Counted from the stretch's first letter, positions 11,989-22,554 are shown. The stretch is DNA of 64,000 bases from Sthenelais limicola (GCA_942159475.1 OW804097.1:58982986-59046985), one strand, 5' to 3'. The notes: generated by a model from the sequence alone, not told the origin. Made by a program: numbers and translations.

Positions 11989-12218
11989 GCATAGGCAACC
12001 ATCACTCACTTCCAAACCTGGCCTCCTCCACTCTGGGCCACAATCAGCAGGAGGCATTTCACAGTGATGTTACACTTCAGCTACATAACTTATCTGATGA
12101 TCTCCTCAGATATTTCCTCTCACTGAAATCAGTTTACACAGATGTACAGATGACAGTCTACAGATCCAAAGATAAAGATCTTACAGGATGTAGCTTGTCA
12201 GATCACACTTGTAGGCCT
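11989..12218 (+). pseudogene. Exon-like open stretch of unknown identity within K
   Basis: A T-rich tract followed by GATTGCATAG gives a good splice acceptor at 11994. An open frame of about 75 codons follows, with mixed, protein-like composition (e.g. LQLHNLSDDLLRYFLSL, VYTDVQMTVYRS) and no low-complexity bias. No good donor was found; the frame ends at a stop at 12255-12257. It could be a captured or relic exon, or chance. I do not recognise the protein. Confidence 0.25.
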
Positions 12219-12229
12219 GGCCTAGTAGG

Positions 12230-12345
12230 AATGCCTAGTAGCCAACCCCCTGCCTAGTAACTATTCACAAGCTTTCAGGGTTGTTCACTTATCCTCAAGC
12301 ACCATCCTAGTAGCCAACCCCCTGCCTAGTACCCAACCCCCTGTC
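12230..12345 (+). repeat. Short tandem repeats around CCTAGTAGCCAACCCCCTG
   Basis: Three or four variants of the 19-bp phrase, with a 12361-12400 CTCCCTCCCTGTC run just after. Confidence 0.7.
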
Positions 12346-12919
12346 AATCACAGCCAGTCTGTACACCTCCCTCCCTGTCCTCCCTCCTCCCTCCCTGTCA
12401 CTCACAGCAAACAGGCCAAGCCAATACACTCCTCTACTTAACAGCACCAGCCAACACAGTCAAAACAGACCCATGTGGCCACTGACAGGCCACCCCTCCA
12501 ATTTAGACTAAGCCAGGGGTGCGACAGAGGCTCCAGTATAGAGTATACCTTTCCTATAGTGATACTAAAAGGAGGCTGCGCCCATTCAATCGAAATACAA
12601 CTTAAAACAGAAAAACACTTAGAGGCTACCCTCCTAATAAATTAGGATCTGACTATATTTGGCATTGTTTTGAACAAAAACATCTGTTCAGTTGCGTTGG
12701 ACTGTATTTGAACATGATTTTGTCCTAAATTTATGTTTTTTTGAGAGTGCTGATGAAGGTGAATTGTACATTTCCTGATGACTAATGCAAGAAGATAAGA
12801 AAAGCTGTCAATGCAACGTAGATTCTCCTATAAATGCAATCAATCGTGATGAATACAATTGGAGTACGCCTCCGGATTATACACCAAACAGTGCACCAGC
12901 GGCCCTTCAATGTTTCAAC

Positions 12920-12985
12920 TTAAATATGTCTTAAATTTGGGATATTTGAGAAGATCGGTGAAGGTGAATGGTACATTTTCTGGGG
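12920..12985 (-). mobile_element. Family A end fragment
   Basis: AATTTGGGATATTTGAGAAG to GTGAATGGTACATTTTCTGG. Confidence 0.65.
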
Positions 12986-13150
12986 ACTTGAGCCAGGAAT
13001 AACCAGATTTACGATGATGAATGGTCCACCCATCGGTTCATGTGAACCGATAATCTTTCAAATTCAGGGGATTTGATTTTTTTAAAAGAAATTCTGGAGA
13101 TTTAGAGCCTTTGCCATTCATAACGCACTAAATACAAAGCTGATCGGGAA

Positions 13151-13558
13151 TTGGGGATTTGTATAGCCGCCATCTTGAATTCTGATTCGCAAGGAATTAT
13201 GGGAGTTGTATGTCAGTGTCAAAAAAAGAGAAAATATTCCATGCTGATAAAATCCCTTAATTCAGGATGGAGGCTATGCAAATCCCCCTATCCAATATAC
13301 TTCATGCTAAGTATGGAATTTACATCTGTCCTCCAATGTAAATTGCCGTGTATTATATGATATGATGGGACAAGTCTCTATCTTTCCCATCATGCATTTG
13401 GACTATATAGATCATTGATAGAATAAATAACATTGTTGAAAATATTCTTGCTATTTTGGGTAAAAGTGCTATCAAATATGTATGTCCGATCCATTGATAA
13501 TCCATCCCAGCATGGACTGTAACAGACATGAGCAGTGGCACATGCAAATCCCCTATTG
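13151..13558 (-). mobile_element. Family E element, complete, minus orientation
   Basis: Left GGGGATTTGTATAGCCGCC, right GGCACATGCAAATCCCCTA. The interior matches the copy at 42.1 kb in reverse (CCATCTTGAATTCTGATTCG, CCATCCCAGCATGGACTGT). About 70 bp near 13238-13310 is extra. Confidence 0.75.
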
Positions 13559-14118
13559 AATTCCAAGTCTCTAACAAAAATATTGCTTGCATGATTAGAA
13601 TTACCGAACAAACACACAAACATCGAGAAAGGTAAAGCATGTATTGAATGTGGAGAGGTATTAATTATGGAACCATCAAAAACACTTTTATAAAATACTG
13701 ACATAACAAACCATGTGGTTCGTGTCATTTCATGACAGTAATCGATGAGCATAGAAAATAGCCTTCGTATCCAAACCACAAATACAAATAGTATCAGTAT
13801 CACTTCCTCTTTCAACTATGCTTCGCATAAAACTTTCTTAAAAATATGTCTGATTACCTGCAGTTATGAACACATTCAAGGTATTTAGATAAAGAACATT
13901 TAAATCCACACCTGTGTATGCCTGCTTGTTCCAAAGAGCTAAGAATACAACTTTAAAGGACCTGAACTTTCGATTTCCAATAGCGTTACAATATCATGTT
14001 CAGAGCTTGGTGTTTAAATAAGCTCTAACATGGTGCTGGCATGTAAGCATGTAATGGAAGTAGAGTGCAGCCTTTAAGAACATCACAGAACGTGGGTTCC
14101 ACTGGAAGTCTGCTGTAG
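13559..14118. other. No recognised feature
   Basis: AT-rich. The minus-strand ORFs that run through it start beyond it and are not conserved-looking. Confidence 0.5.
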
Positions 14119-14129
14119 ATGTCAGGGCG

Positions 14130-14323
14130 TCAGGAAATGTATAATTGGCAGTTCTTACTTGTATTAAATTGTGCTAAATTAGGTTGAAAATGATTAATGC
14201 TAGGTATATCTAAGTGTTGATTAGAATAATCCATTAGGTTATATTGAACTGTACTTTGAACCCAATTTCTTTATAAATTTGGGTTATTTGAGATGATTGG
14301 TAAAGGCGAATTATACATTTTCC
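14130..14323 (-). mobile_element. Family A element, complete
   Basis: TCAGGAAATGTATAATTGGC to GGCGAATTATACATTTTCCG, with all interior blocks. Confidence 0.8.
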
Positions 14324-14476
14324 GCCGTCCTGACTCGTGAAATGTTTAATGGTGAAATTTGATATAATATATCTATCTAGGCAGTGATTCTCAATTCCAT
14401 CAAGAATTCCCTAATTAAGTAGATGAAAATGAGCCATACCGAAATGAATCATTTTGAAGATGATTTGGTTTTACAC

Positions 14477-14658
14477 TCTAGGCTCCGAGTTGAGAGAGTC
14501 CCTCCAAACTGAGGGAAAGCCTCTCGCTCCAAACCGCAAAATGTCATTAGAATCCAATTAGGACGCCTACTCCCTGGCGAGGAAAGCCATTAGCGCAGTA
14601 GGCGTCCAATCACTGACATACCATTCTTATCTGATCTTAGAGGTGCTGAGTCTAGACT
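14477..14658 (+). mobile_element. Family C element, complete
   Basis: TCTAGGCTCCGAGTTGAGAG at the left, GAGGTGCTGAGTCTAGACTG at the right, about 182 bp with inverted termini. The cleanest copy of the family in the window. Confidence 0.85.
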
Positions 14659-14729
14659 GCTTTACACATAGAAATAAATGTGAAAAACACTTTAATATTC
14701 AACAACTATGAGATGGTTTTGTAATGAGC

Positions 14730-15080
14730 AGACCAGAAAAAAGAAATTGTCAATTTTTTAAAACAGAAATTTGCTGATAATACAGCTAGAAGAGCAGCAT
14801 TATTGGTGTTAAGGCGCTCCATTTCCAATCAAATTAAGACTTATTAACAAGACATTTCTTATGCTGCTAATAAATTTATCTCTTAATAAGACCTCTTCGT
14901 GACCTCATGTAATCATCGGCAGCATCCATTTAAGGGTTGTCATGTATTCTTACAAAAATTACCAGCCTGCTTTTAAACCGCTTCCTCACATCGCGTTGAG
15001 TCTGTTACACCCACCAATTATGCAAATTGGATTTTCTCGCGGTCTGAATTTGGAGATAAATAAATAAAACCTATTCTTCT
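14730..15080. promoter_or_regulatory. Candidate conserved non-coding/enhancer-like sequence
   Basis: No repeat family and no ORF, but dense homeodomain-type cores (TAATAAATTTATCTC, TCTTAATAAG) and the near-palindrome CCAATTATGCAAATTGG (about 15014-15030), which contains an octamer ATGCAAAT. Pattern-based inference only. Confidence 0.25.
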
Positions 15081-15219
15081 ATAAAATAAAGGGAAATACC
15101 AAGATGAAGTGGGACACTTGTTTTATTCGTTGAAAGAGACGGGCGTATTGGAATTCTGGCTAATTCATTTTACCCCACATCTGTGTTCTAAAGGACAAAG
15201 AGGCGATCCAGCATGGGAT

Positions 15220-15574
15220 TTAAAGCTGCATTCTCAGCAAAAGAGAAACAAAATTGTACCATATACATATACTCATATTGTGACTTATAGGACTGAATTT
15301 ATCAATATTATGCGACTGCTATGAGTCTATACAAGAATTTGAAGTCGAATCGGCCCTACAGAAAACGGCTGCTGGAGAGCGATAATAGGTGAGGACACCG
15401 CAGGGTAGGATTTTGGCGGGTCATTGAATAGAAATGTGGGCCATTATGAAGCCCTGTGGCAAAAAGAACCGGACAGAATCCTCCCAAATTTTGGTCAAAT
15501 GACATTCATATGGATAGCAAAAGAACGGAACATCTTGAGATTTTGACTGATATTAACTGAGAGTGCATCTTTAA
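15220..15574 (+). mobile_element. Family B element, complete, with TTAA ends and duplicated flanks
   Basis: TTAAAGCTGCATTCTCAGCA to ACTGAGAGTGCATCTTTAA. Host sequence 15168-15219 (TACCCCACATCTGTG...ATCCAGCATGGG) is repeated at 15585-15650 (TACCCCACATCTGTG...ATCCAAGATGGG), so the element sits between direct repeats far longer than a target duplication. Confidence 0.85.
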
Positions 15575-15859
15575 ATGGTTTGTATTTTTACCCCACATCT
15601 GTGCTATAGTTGTTACAATAAACAAGGAGCAATCCAAGATGGGCGTTAATGGTATGTCTTATTTTTATCTGTCACTGCTGATATAAAGGGGAGCGTGGGA
15701 GGCATGTCAACAGCTGTCAGCGTACAATACTGGTGACATGGGAATCGCTTCCTCATGAGGCAAATGAAATGACAAAGTGGGTTATAAATATTCTACAAGA
15801 TATTTGTATTTGAGCAGAACTAGGACACGAATGGGTTTTCTGGTTAGGAAGACTTGTGT

Positions 15860-16215
15860 TTCTGCTTTAATTAGCTTCTTTGGGCCCCAAAATTAGTCGG
15901 TGTGTATGTGTGTGGGGGTAAATCCGAAACTTACTGTTTTGCCCTATAAAAAAGGGGAGAATAATTCCACGCTGTAATAATCCAATCTATAGCCTTTTCC
16001 CTCACAATTTGTCAAAAAAAATATTTAAATAATTATAGGCAAGGTCACTTTTTTAAAGGGTCAAATAAGGTTTTTCTAGGTCCAATGGGGTGGGGTTAAA
16101 TCGGAGACACCCATATGTATTTGCCTTATAAAAAATATGTAGAAAAATTCCACAATGTAACAATCCAATCTATATATATCCTCTTCCCTCAGATTTTCAA
16201 CTAGCGGCCCCCGGC
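15860..16215. repeat. Family J-related direct duplication
   Basis: GGGGTAAATCCGAAAC...AATCCAATCTATA (about 15915-16000) and GGGGTTAAATCGGAGACACC...AATCCAATCTATA (about 16090-16180) are diverged direct repeats. They resemble the J terminus at 7396-7433. Confidence 0.65.
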
Positions 16216-16421
16216 ACACCAACCCAACCCCCAAGGGACCCATCTATCCTTCACAGAACTGCAAGTAGTTTCCAAAGGATGACAAAGAAAAATATGACCC
16301 TGAGGCTAAGCGATTGCTTGTACGGCTGGGGTGTTTGTAATACTGCTCGTGTCTGAGTGGCTCAGAGTGCCTCCAAACTAAACAAAGGACGGGAGTGTGG
16401 AGAGATGCTCTTATTCAAACA

Positions 16422-16904
16422 TTAAAGCTGCATTCAAACAAAATCTTGCCAAATTGGTCAATTTTATCTGTGGACATTTTTTATATGCATAGAAAAATAT
16501 AGAAGTACTTATTAGATGGCCTAATGTTTACCATCATTGGAATCTGCTTCATCTCATCTTTTCAAATATGATGATATCTCAAAATCCATTTCTTTTAACT
16601 TATGACTCATTTATCGGTGACACATCACATATTATATCACACCATTGAATCCAGTTACTATATCAGTACAAGCACATCCCATTTGAAGGCGAATTGCTCG
16701 AAAAAAAATGGGCACCGGTGAGCGATGATAAGTGAAACTACTACAACAAAGGATAAATGTTGACTTTTATGAAGCCTTACACTTACAGCAAAAACAACCA
16801 GACAAAATCCTCCAAAATGTTGGTCAGATGGGTTGGAAAAGAAGGAAACAAAAGGTAGGGAATCTCTAGTTTTTGACCACTTTTAACTGAGAATGCAGCT
16901 TTAA
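16422..16904 (+). mobile_element. Family B element with family H insertion and duplicated flanks
   Basis: Starts TTAAAGCTGCATTC and ends ACTGAGAATGCAGCTTTAA. About 150 bp of family H replaces or interrupts the left-middle part. The flank AAAGGACGGGAGTGTGGAG...CTCTTATTCAAACA (16385-16421) recurs as AAAGGACGAGC...GAGTGTGG...CTCTTATTGAAACA (16906-16950). Confidence 0.8.
16510..16650 (+). repeat. Family H dispersed repeat in B
   Basis: CATCATTGGAATCTGCTTCA, TTTTCAAATATGATGATATC and CTTATGACTCATTTATCGG. Other copies: 19550-19672 (+) and 33988-34120 (-). CATTGAATCCAGTTAC after it reappears inverted at 17039-17054. Confidence 0.65.
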
Positions 16905-17146
16905 TAAAGGACGAGCAGAGAGGAGAGTGTGGAAACTCTTATTGAAACATTAACATTCAGGTTACCCTGTTTTAGCTGTGGAATGTGTTGTAGTTTGGGC
17001 AAGGGGCATGTATTTGGGGTGTGCTTGTACTATAACAGAGTAACTGGATTCAACGGTGGGGTATAATATGGACGTTTAGTTTCATGGAATTCATTCATAG
17101 TTCATATGATACTCGAATGAAGGGCTTACATAGATAGGCGGAGTCC

Positions 17147-17343
17147 TCGGAAGATGTACAATTCGTCTCAAATAACTCAAAATTTGAGACAAAAATGAGG
17201 TTCAAAATAAGGTTCAACTGAATAAATTTCTTGGAACAACGCCATACCAAATATACTCAGATATGCCTGGGGTTGATAATTTTTTTAAGCTAATTTAGCA
17301 GAATTTACTAAATGTGTAGAGCTGCCGATGGTACATTTTCTGA
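17147..17343 (+). mobile_element. Family A element, complete
   Basis: TCGGAAGATGTACAATTCG to CCGATGGTACATTTTCTGA; about 25 bp of the left interior deleted. Confidence 0.85.
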
Positions 17344-17522
17344 CGACCTGACTCATATGTATTTTGCTATTGAAAGGGTTAATGTAGACAAACATATTTT
17401 TTTTTATATAGGGAAAAGCTTACAAGAACAAAATATCCAGTATAAGTAAGCCTGTCAATACTGTTTGAAAGCGTTTAACGAAATCAAAATCTATGATATT
17501 GGTATGATTCCGAAATAAACGG

Positions 17523-17582
17523 GCATGGCAAAAGCATGGCAAAAAATGTGGCATGGCAAAAAATGTGGCATGGCAAAAAATG
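17523..17582 (+). repeat. 17-bp tandem repeat
   Basis: Unit GCATGGCAAAAAATGTG, about three and a half copies. Confidence 0.85.
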
Positions 17583-17739
17583 TCTATCACTGATAGGTCA
17601 TACTCAAATGAAGGGCTATTATATAGAGAGGTAAATAGAAATGATGGCAACTTCTATTAACTGTCTATATTTATCACAAAGAAATTATCTTGGTAAATAT
17701 ACAGTTCTATTTATCATGCTGCCAGTCCCAGAAAATGAT

Positions 17740-18030
17740 TCATTCTTTTGAAAAAAAAGGCCATAAAACGGCGGACAATAGACGACATAAGGACGCCATA
17801 GATACAAGTAAACTGTCTGCATGATCATTAGCGAAAAGTGAATGATGACGTTTATATGACGTGACATTAAATAAGATCTGTCGGTGACACAGTGCCATTA
17901 TTGCACGAGTGTCATTATTACAGGACATAACACACGACACAATAAATCCAGCGACGGAAATGCTTAATTCCTGGATCGTCATAATAACGCTCTCCATCGA
18001 TCATTTCGTTAAGTTAATTGTAGATTCCGC
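17740..18030. promoter_or_regulatory. Candidate regulatory/conserved non-coding stretch
   Basis: Unique-looking sequence with CRE half-sites (GATGACGTTTATATGACG), ATGATCATTAGCG, TTAAGTTAATTG and TCATTATTACAGGAC. No repeat membership. Inference from motif density. Confidence 0.2.
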
Positions 18031-18300
18031 TCAGCTTTGTTTCCACCCCCTCCCCCTTCAATTTATGACCCACTTCCCAAACAGCATCAATTATGAAGGA
18101 CCAGCAACATGCAATATTAAGTCATTCTCATTACCCAATAGGCGTACTCCAACGTCTGCTATTGTAACCAAGTGGTTGCTAAGTATACATTACGAATATC
18201 TGCATATTTCATTCTCTGTAAACCCAAACCAAAGCTTGCTCTCCCTAACTACTGCACGAGGAACCGGTGAAGGTTTACACATAGGGTGTGGTCCCTAACG

Positions 18301-18712
18301 TGGGAGAAGAGGAAACGAGGAGGCGGAGGAGGAGGAGGGAGAAGAGGAGGAGTAGGAGGAGGAGAAGGGGGAGGGGGAGGTGCAGGAGGAGAGGAGGGGA
18401 GGAATTAAGAGAAGGTGGAGAAGGAAGAAGAGGGGAGGAGGAGGCGGAGGGGAGGGGGAGGAGGAGGGAGAGGGAGAGGGAGAAGAGGAGGAGGGGAGGG
18501 AGACGACGAGGATGAGGATGAGGGGGAGGGGAGGGGGAAGAGGAGGGGAGAGGGGGGAGGGGGAAAAGGAGACCGAGGATGGGGAAGTGGAGGGGAGGTA
18601 AAGGAGGAGGAGAAGGAAGAGGTGGTGGACGAGGAGGAGGGGGATGTGGAGGAGGAGAAGGAGGAGGAGGAGAAAGAAGAAGAGGGGGAGGTGGAGGAGG
18701 GGAACGAACCTG
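18301..18712 (+). repeat. (GGA)n purine tract between direct repeats
   Basis: About 410 bp of GGA/GAG triplets. CATAGGGTGTGGTCCCTAAC occurs at both borders (about 18279-18298 and 18729-18748), so the tract lies between two copies of the same host sequence. Confidence 0.95.
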
Positions 18713-18904
18713 TAAAGGTTTTCCCATGCATAGGGTGTGGTCCCTAACTTGGTTGGGAGAAACTTGTGTCACGGGGCTGTCATGCTCGTCACATAGACGT
18801 TGATGATCAATGTCCCAAATAAACAATGTTAGACTACACTGTGAGTGTGGGGTGGGGCGATTGGTTGCTAAGCCGTTAAGACCTTTTAGGCTTACTATAG
18901 GCTT

Positions 18905-19115
18905 ACTTTGGTACGGTATATATTTGGTTACGTCGGGGCGAGAAGAAACATGCTAACAGGATGCAAAACCCTACTCTTTTTGAATACGAGCAATGGTTCT
19001 TTTACATGCATTGCCGGCCTTGGGGAATCCATTCGGCCTGCACTGAGGGGAGGTAAAATGATGCTCATGGGATTTGAATCAATGACTCTAAGAACCTCTC
19101 ACCAAATGTGGTAAG
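18905..19115 (-). repeat. SINE-like dispersed repeat, copy 1
   Basis: Shares GCGAGAAGAAACATGCTAAC, CCCTACTCTTTTTGA, a GCCGGCCTTGGGGAA-like block and GGGATTTGAATCAATGACTC with 46755-46985. GGGATTCGAATC in the latter, read in reverse, resembles a tRNA B box, so a tRNA-derived SINE on the minus strand is possible. The A box was not identified. Confidence 0.4.
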
Positions 19116-19379
19116 ATAATGGTACACAAGCAACCACAAGAAAGGGTCAGAAGATCATCAATACATTGCGAATCGATTTCGAAAAAAAGAACAGCTAGAA
19201 ACTAAGGTGTATTTAAAACGCATGCTTTCAGTCATCCCAAATGACCCAATAGAAACGTTTTCGATTTTCCGCCTTTCGACTCATTTTTCGGTACATCGAC
19301 ACATCACATTTCTAGGCATCTTATGAGCAATATAATTAGACGATTGGACTACATTTCTGATCGACTAATTGAAGCTTGA

Positions 19380-19424
19380 TGACGTCATCACGGGGAATCC
19401 CCTGCATGACGTGCCGCGTCATCA
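19380..19424. promoter_or_regulatory. CRE/ATF-type site cluster
   Basis: Palindromic TGACGTCA at 19380-19387, TGACGTG at 19407-19413 and GCGTCATCA at 19416-19424: three CREB/ATF-like sites within 45 bp, next to a CpG-rich patch (GCGCGCGCCCC). Function is inference. Confidence 0.35.
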
Positions 19425-19549
19425 TAAGTGAGGTAATTGCGCGCGCCCCTCGGCACTATAATTTTAACACCTCGCACCGCAACCTTCACACCTATAGACC
19501 CAGGCACCAGCTTAGGACCTATTTTTTTGGTAAAAACATAATACTTTTT

Positions 19550-19672
19550 AAAATGTCCTCAATGTTAACATCATTGGAATCCATTTAATCTTTTCTTTCC
19601 AAATATGATGGGATCTCAATTTTGTTTCAACGTATGGCTCATTTTCCTGTGACACCTCACATACAACCCTTT
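19550..19672 (+). repeat. Family H dispersed repeat
   Basis: CATCATTGGAATCCATTTAA, TTTCCAAATATGATGGGATC and GGCTCATTTTCCTGTGACAC, in the same order as at 16.5 kb. Confidence 0.65.
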
Positions 19673-20570
19673 CCACACAGTGTGGTGAAACACGGGTGAC
19701 CCCGAGGACAGCGAAGTGTGACACCAACCCTTGTAACCAATAACTTATAACCAAGGAGAAATACATACTAATATAACTCCGTCTCAAACAAAACGAGTTG
19801 AATCACTTTTTACAAAGTGGTCATATTAGGAGGAAGAGGTCTATAGGGGTATAGCTTTCCACACTTGGTTTCTCCACTCATGGTTCCATGATGTAATTCC
19901 ATTTACTCCCTAACATTAAGCAATTATTATACAACCTGATCCCCTCAGGCAGCACAATGCAGCCACATGATACATTCTCATTTCATTTTTATTCGGCTAG
20001 CTAGATCTAATGGCTGATCGATACATTCTAGAGCACATTTGCTCAAGAAAATAGCATAACTACTTAAAAAGTTAATCCTCCTAAGTTTTGGTAGTAACAA
20101 ACACAAGAAAAGTTATTCCCCTGATCCATGTTTGCTTAGAGCCGCTTTAAATCACGAGGGAGAGTGTCACACAATAGAACAGAATTAAATACGAATCTCA
20201 AATATTATCTACCAAATCTTCTTTTTTTAATAAATCTGAAGTAAAATTTTTAAAAAGTAAATGATTCATAGCCCGGCCCATGAAATCGACTGAGAAAAAC
20301 ACAATTTTCAACAATAAGGGTTTACTCAGAAAACTCAACATTTGTACAGGAATATATTTAACTATTTTACTAGTGATTGTCCATCCAGAATCATAAATAA
20401 CTACTTGTTTAAACATAAACCCCATGTTTTGCAACTTATGGCTCATTTTGCTGTACCATAATTTGGCACGGCAATGTTTGACCCTATCATGTTCACCTAC
20501 GGAGTCACAAACATGCAACCATATCGGTTTCCCCTCTATTGGACGGAAGGATAGCGAGAATGCATTGCCA
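19673..20570. other. AT-rich intergenic DNA
   Basis: A weak family H tail (GCAACTTATGGCTCATTTTG) near 20440. The minus-strand ORF at 20198-20674 starts inside a family A copy and shows no domain. Confidence 0.45.
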
Positions 20571-21091
20571 TCAGAAAATGTACAATTCGCCTTCGCCAAT
20601 CCTCCAAAAATATCCTTAATTTGAGGTTCAATGAGGTTCAAAATGCAGTTTAACATAACAACATATTTTCTCAATCATGGCAATACCAAATATAGGCCTA
20701 CTCAGATTTACCAAGTAGGCCCCTATGTCTAATCTGAAGTTGCACTCTCAGCTATTATGACATAGACAATGCCACCAAATTTAATCATGTTATGAGGTAT
20801 AGGACTAAAATGCATCAATATTCTGCTGCGATTATATGTTAATAAAAGAATTTGAAGTAGAATTAGTCAAGTGAAAACAGCTGCCAGTGAGCGATAATAA
20901 GTGAAGGCATCATAAGAACTACAAATAAGGACGTTTATGAAGCACCCTATAGCAAAAACAACTGGACAAAATCCTCTCCCCAAAAAAACAACAAAAAACA
21001 GAAGAAAAAACTTTGTACCAACGTTAACTGACAGTGCATCTTTAACGAAATTGTGCTGCTTGTGTAGAGCCGCCCATTGTACATTTTCTGA
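20571..21091 (+). mobile_element. Family A element interrupted by a family B insertion
   Basis: Left part from TCAGAAAATGTACAATTCGC (20571) to about 20733. Right part from about 21046 (TGTGTAGAGCCGCCCATTG) to TACATTTTCTGA (21091). The two join into one family A copy once B is removed. Confidence 0.85.
20734..21045 (+). mobile_element. Family B element nested in A
   Basis: CTGAAGTTGCACTCTCAGCT to ACTGACAGTGCATCTTTAA. It shows that B was active after this A copy had inserted. Confidence 0.85.
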
Positions 21092-21290
21092 CATTCAGAC
21101 CCATGAACGAGACAGCACTACAACACTAAACCTAGTCAAGTGTGACAAACACAGCAAGTGAACAGCCAGACACAGCCAGTGGGTAGCCGAACACAGCCAG
21201 TGGGCAGCCGACCATGGCTCAACACTTCTCACCCAAAACACAACACACAAGAATGAGTCTAATCAGGCCTCGCTGCCTCACACAGCACAC
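21092..21290. repeat. Short AGCCAGTGGGYAGCCGA repeats
   Basis: CACAGCCAGTGGGTAGCCGA and CACAGCCAGTGGGCAGCCGA in tandem near 21170-21210. Confidence 0.7.
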
Positions 21291-21453
21291 GTTATTCATC
21301 ACACTCAGGCTCGTCGCAAGATGAATAAACGATGTCAAGAGATAATCTCAGGACAATAGGGGAGTTGTTATTGTTTCTGTAAAGCCTCCTGAGTCGAACA
21401 CACAAACAGCGATAACTTGAGAAAGTCAGTTTAGTGTGTGTATGGATAAAGTT

Positions 21454-21490
21454 ATCAGAAAATGTACAATTTGCCTTCACAAATTTATTT
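21454..21490 (+). mobile_element. Family A left-end fragment at the start of a minisatellite
   Basis: ATCAGAAAATGTACAATTTG and CCTTCACAAA, then the tandem array begins within about 15 bp. Confidence 0.65.
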
Positions 21491-21502
21491 TCCCGACTGC
21501 CC

Positions 21503-21895
21503 TGTTTCATGAATCTGCACTGGCCTGACTGCTGTCTGTTTCATGAATCTGCACTGGCCTGACTGCTATCTGTTTCATGCATCTCATCTGCACTGGCCTG
21601 ACTGCTCTCTGTTTCACAGATCTGTACTGGTCTGACTGCCCTCTGTTTCACAGATCTGCACTGGGCTGACTGCTCTCTGTTTCATAGATCTGCACTGGTC
21701 TGACTGCTCTCTGTCTCATAGATCTGCACTGGTCTGACTGCTCTGTTTCATAAATCTGCAGTGGCCTGACTGCCCTCTGTGTCTCCTCTGACTTGGTTAA
21801 ACTTTGGATAGTAAGATTTTGAGATTTTTGTAAGAATTTTTGGCCTGACTGCCCTCTGTTTCATAGATCTGCACTGGTCTGACTGCTCTGTTTCA
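21503..21895 (+). repeat. 34-bp minisatellite
   Basis: Unit phrases GTTTCATGAATCTGCACTGG and CCTGACTGCTCTCT, about nine copies in two blocks (to 21790, and 21840-21895). The non-array AGTAAGATTTTGARATTTTT segment is itself duplicated after each block. Confidence 0.9.
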
Positions 21896-21945
21896 TAAAA
21901 CTTTGGTTAGTAAGATTTTGAAATTTTTGTCAGATTTTTTTTAAT

Positions 21946-22554
21946 GAAATTTGGTTATAAATAATGGAATTAGGGGGGGGGGGTATTTGACAAAATGTTT
22001 GCAATTAAAAAAATCCTCCATTCCTGAGACATCAGACACACATTCAAAGCGGGCAATGATCAACTCATTTACCTTTTCCCCACAGTATTATGTGCCTACT
22101 CCACATTCCTTGGGAGCTGGACCATTGTGCCAGATACTACATGGGAATAAAATAGTGTTCAAAGTTATTAATTTGAAAAAAATCAACCAAAGCTGATTGC
22201 CATATTGGTTGAGGATAATTTTAACCCTCTTCGCCCACCCACTATTATCAAAGACTTCCAATGAAGCAAGAAAACTGTATCGTAATGAGCCACATTCTCT
22301 TAGATCAGAAGGAAACAATTCCACAGGAAGAAAAGAGTTAAGAGCCCAAGAGAATACGGAATAATGACAGAGTTTTGAGGCAATGTGAAGGGCTGTGGGA
22401 GCCTGTAATCTAGTGTCGGGGCCTGCATCAATAATGGACACACTTCAAAGGAGGTGAGAGAGATGTAAAGGAGGGTCAGTGCAGGAGAGAAGATTCCGGG
22501 GACGGTACACTCACACAATCATCACCCATGTCAGGAGCACATGCACATACTATA
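21946..22554. other. No recognised feature
   Basis: Poly-G at 21974-21983. Otherwise unplaced sequence. Confidence 0.45.

Larger units (their letters stand above)
11891..12636. mobile_element. Element K, about 750 bp with short inverted ends, inside family A
   Basis: TAGGAGGGTAGCC at 11891-11903 and GGCTACCCTCCTA at 12624-12636 are exact inverted repeats. The element may extend leftward to about 11843. It contains an exon-like stretch (11989-12218) and CCTAGTAGCCAACCCCCTG-type repeats. Confidence 0.45.
11761..12790 (-). mobile_element. Family A element split by a larger insertion
   Basis: 11772-11842 is one end (TCAGAAAATGTACAATTGG, AGCTCTAAATATTTAGC). 12645-12780 is the matching remainder (GACTATATTTGGCATTG to GTGAATTGTACATTTCCTGA). 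The two halves are in the same orientation and in order; about 800 bp lies between them. Confidence 0.6.

Noticed and set aside
13390..13815. 141-codon minus-strand ORF as a membrane protein
   Set aside because: It overlaps a family E element and continues into AT-rich DNA. Hydrophobicity follows from base composition.
20198..20674. 158-codon minus-strand ORF
   Set aside because: It begins in a family A element, runs into AT-rich sequence and shows no domain or codon pattern of a gene.
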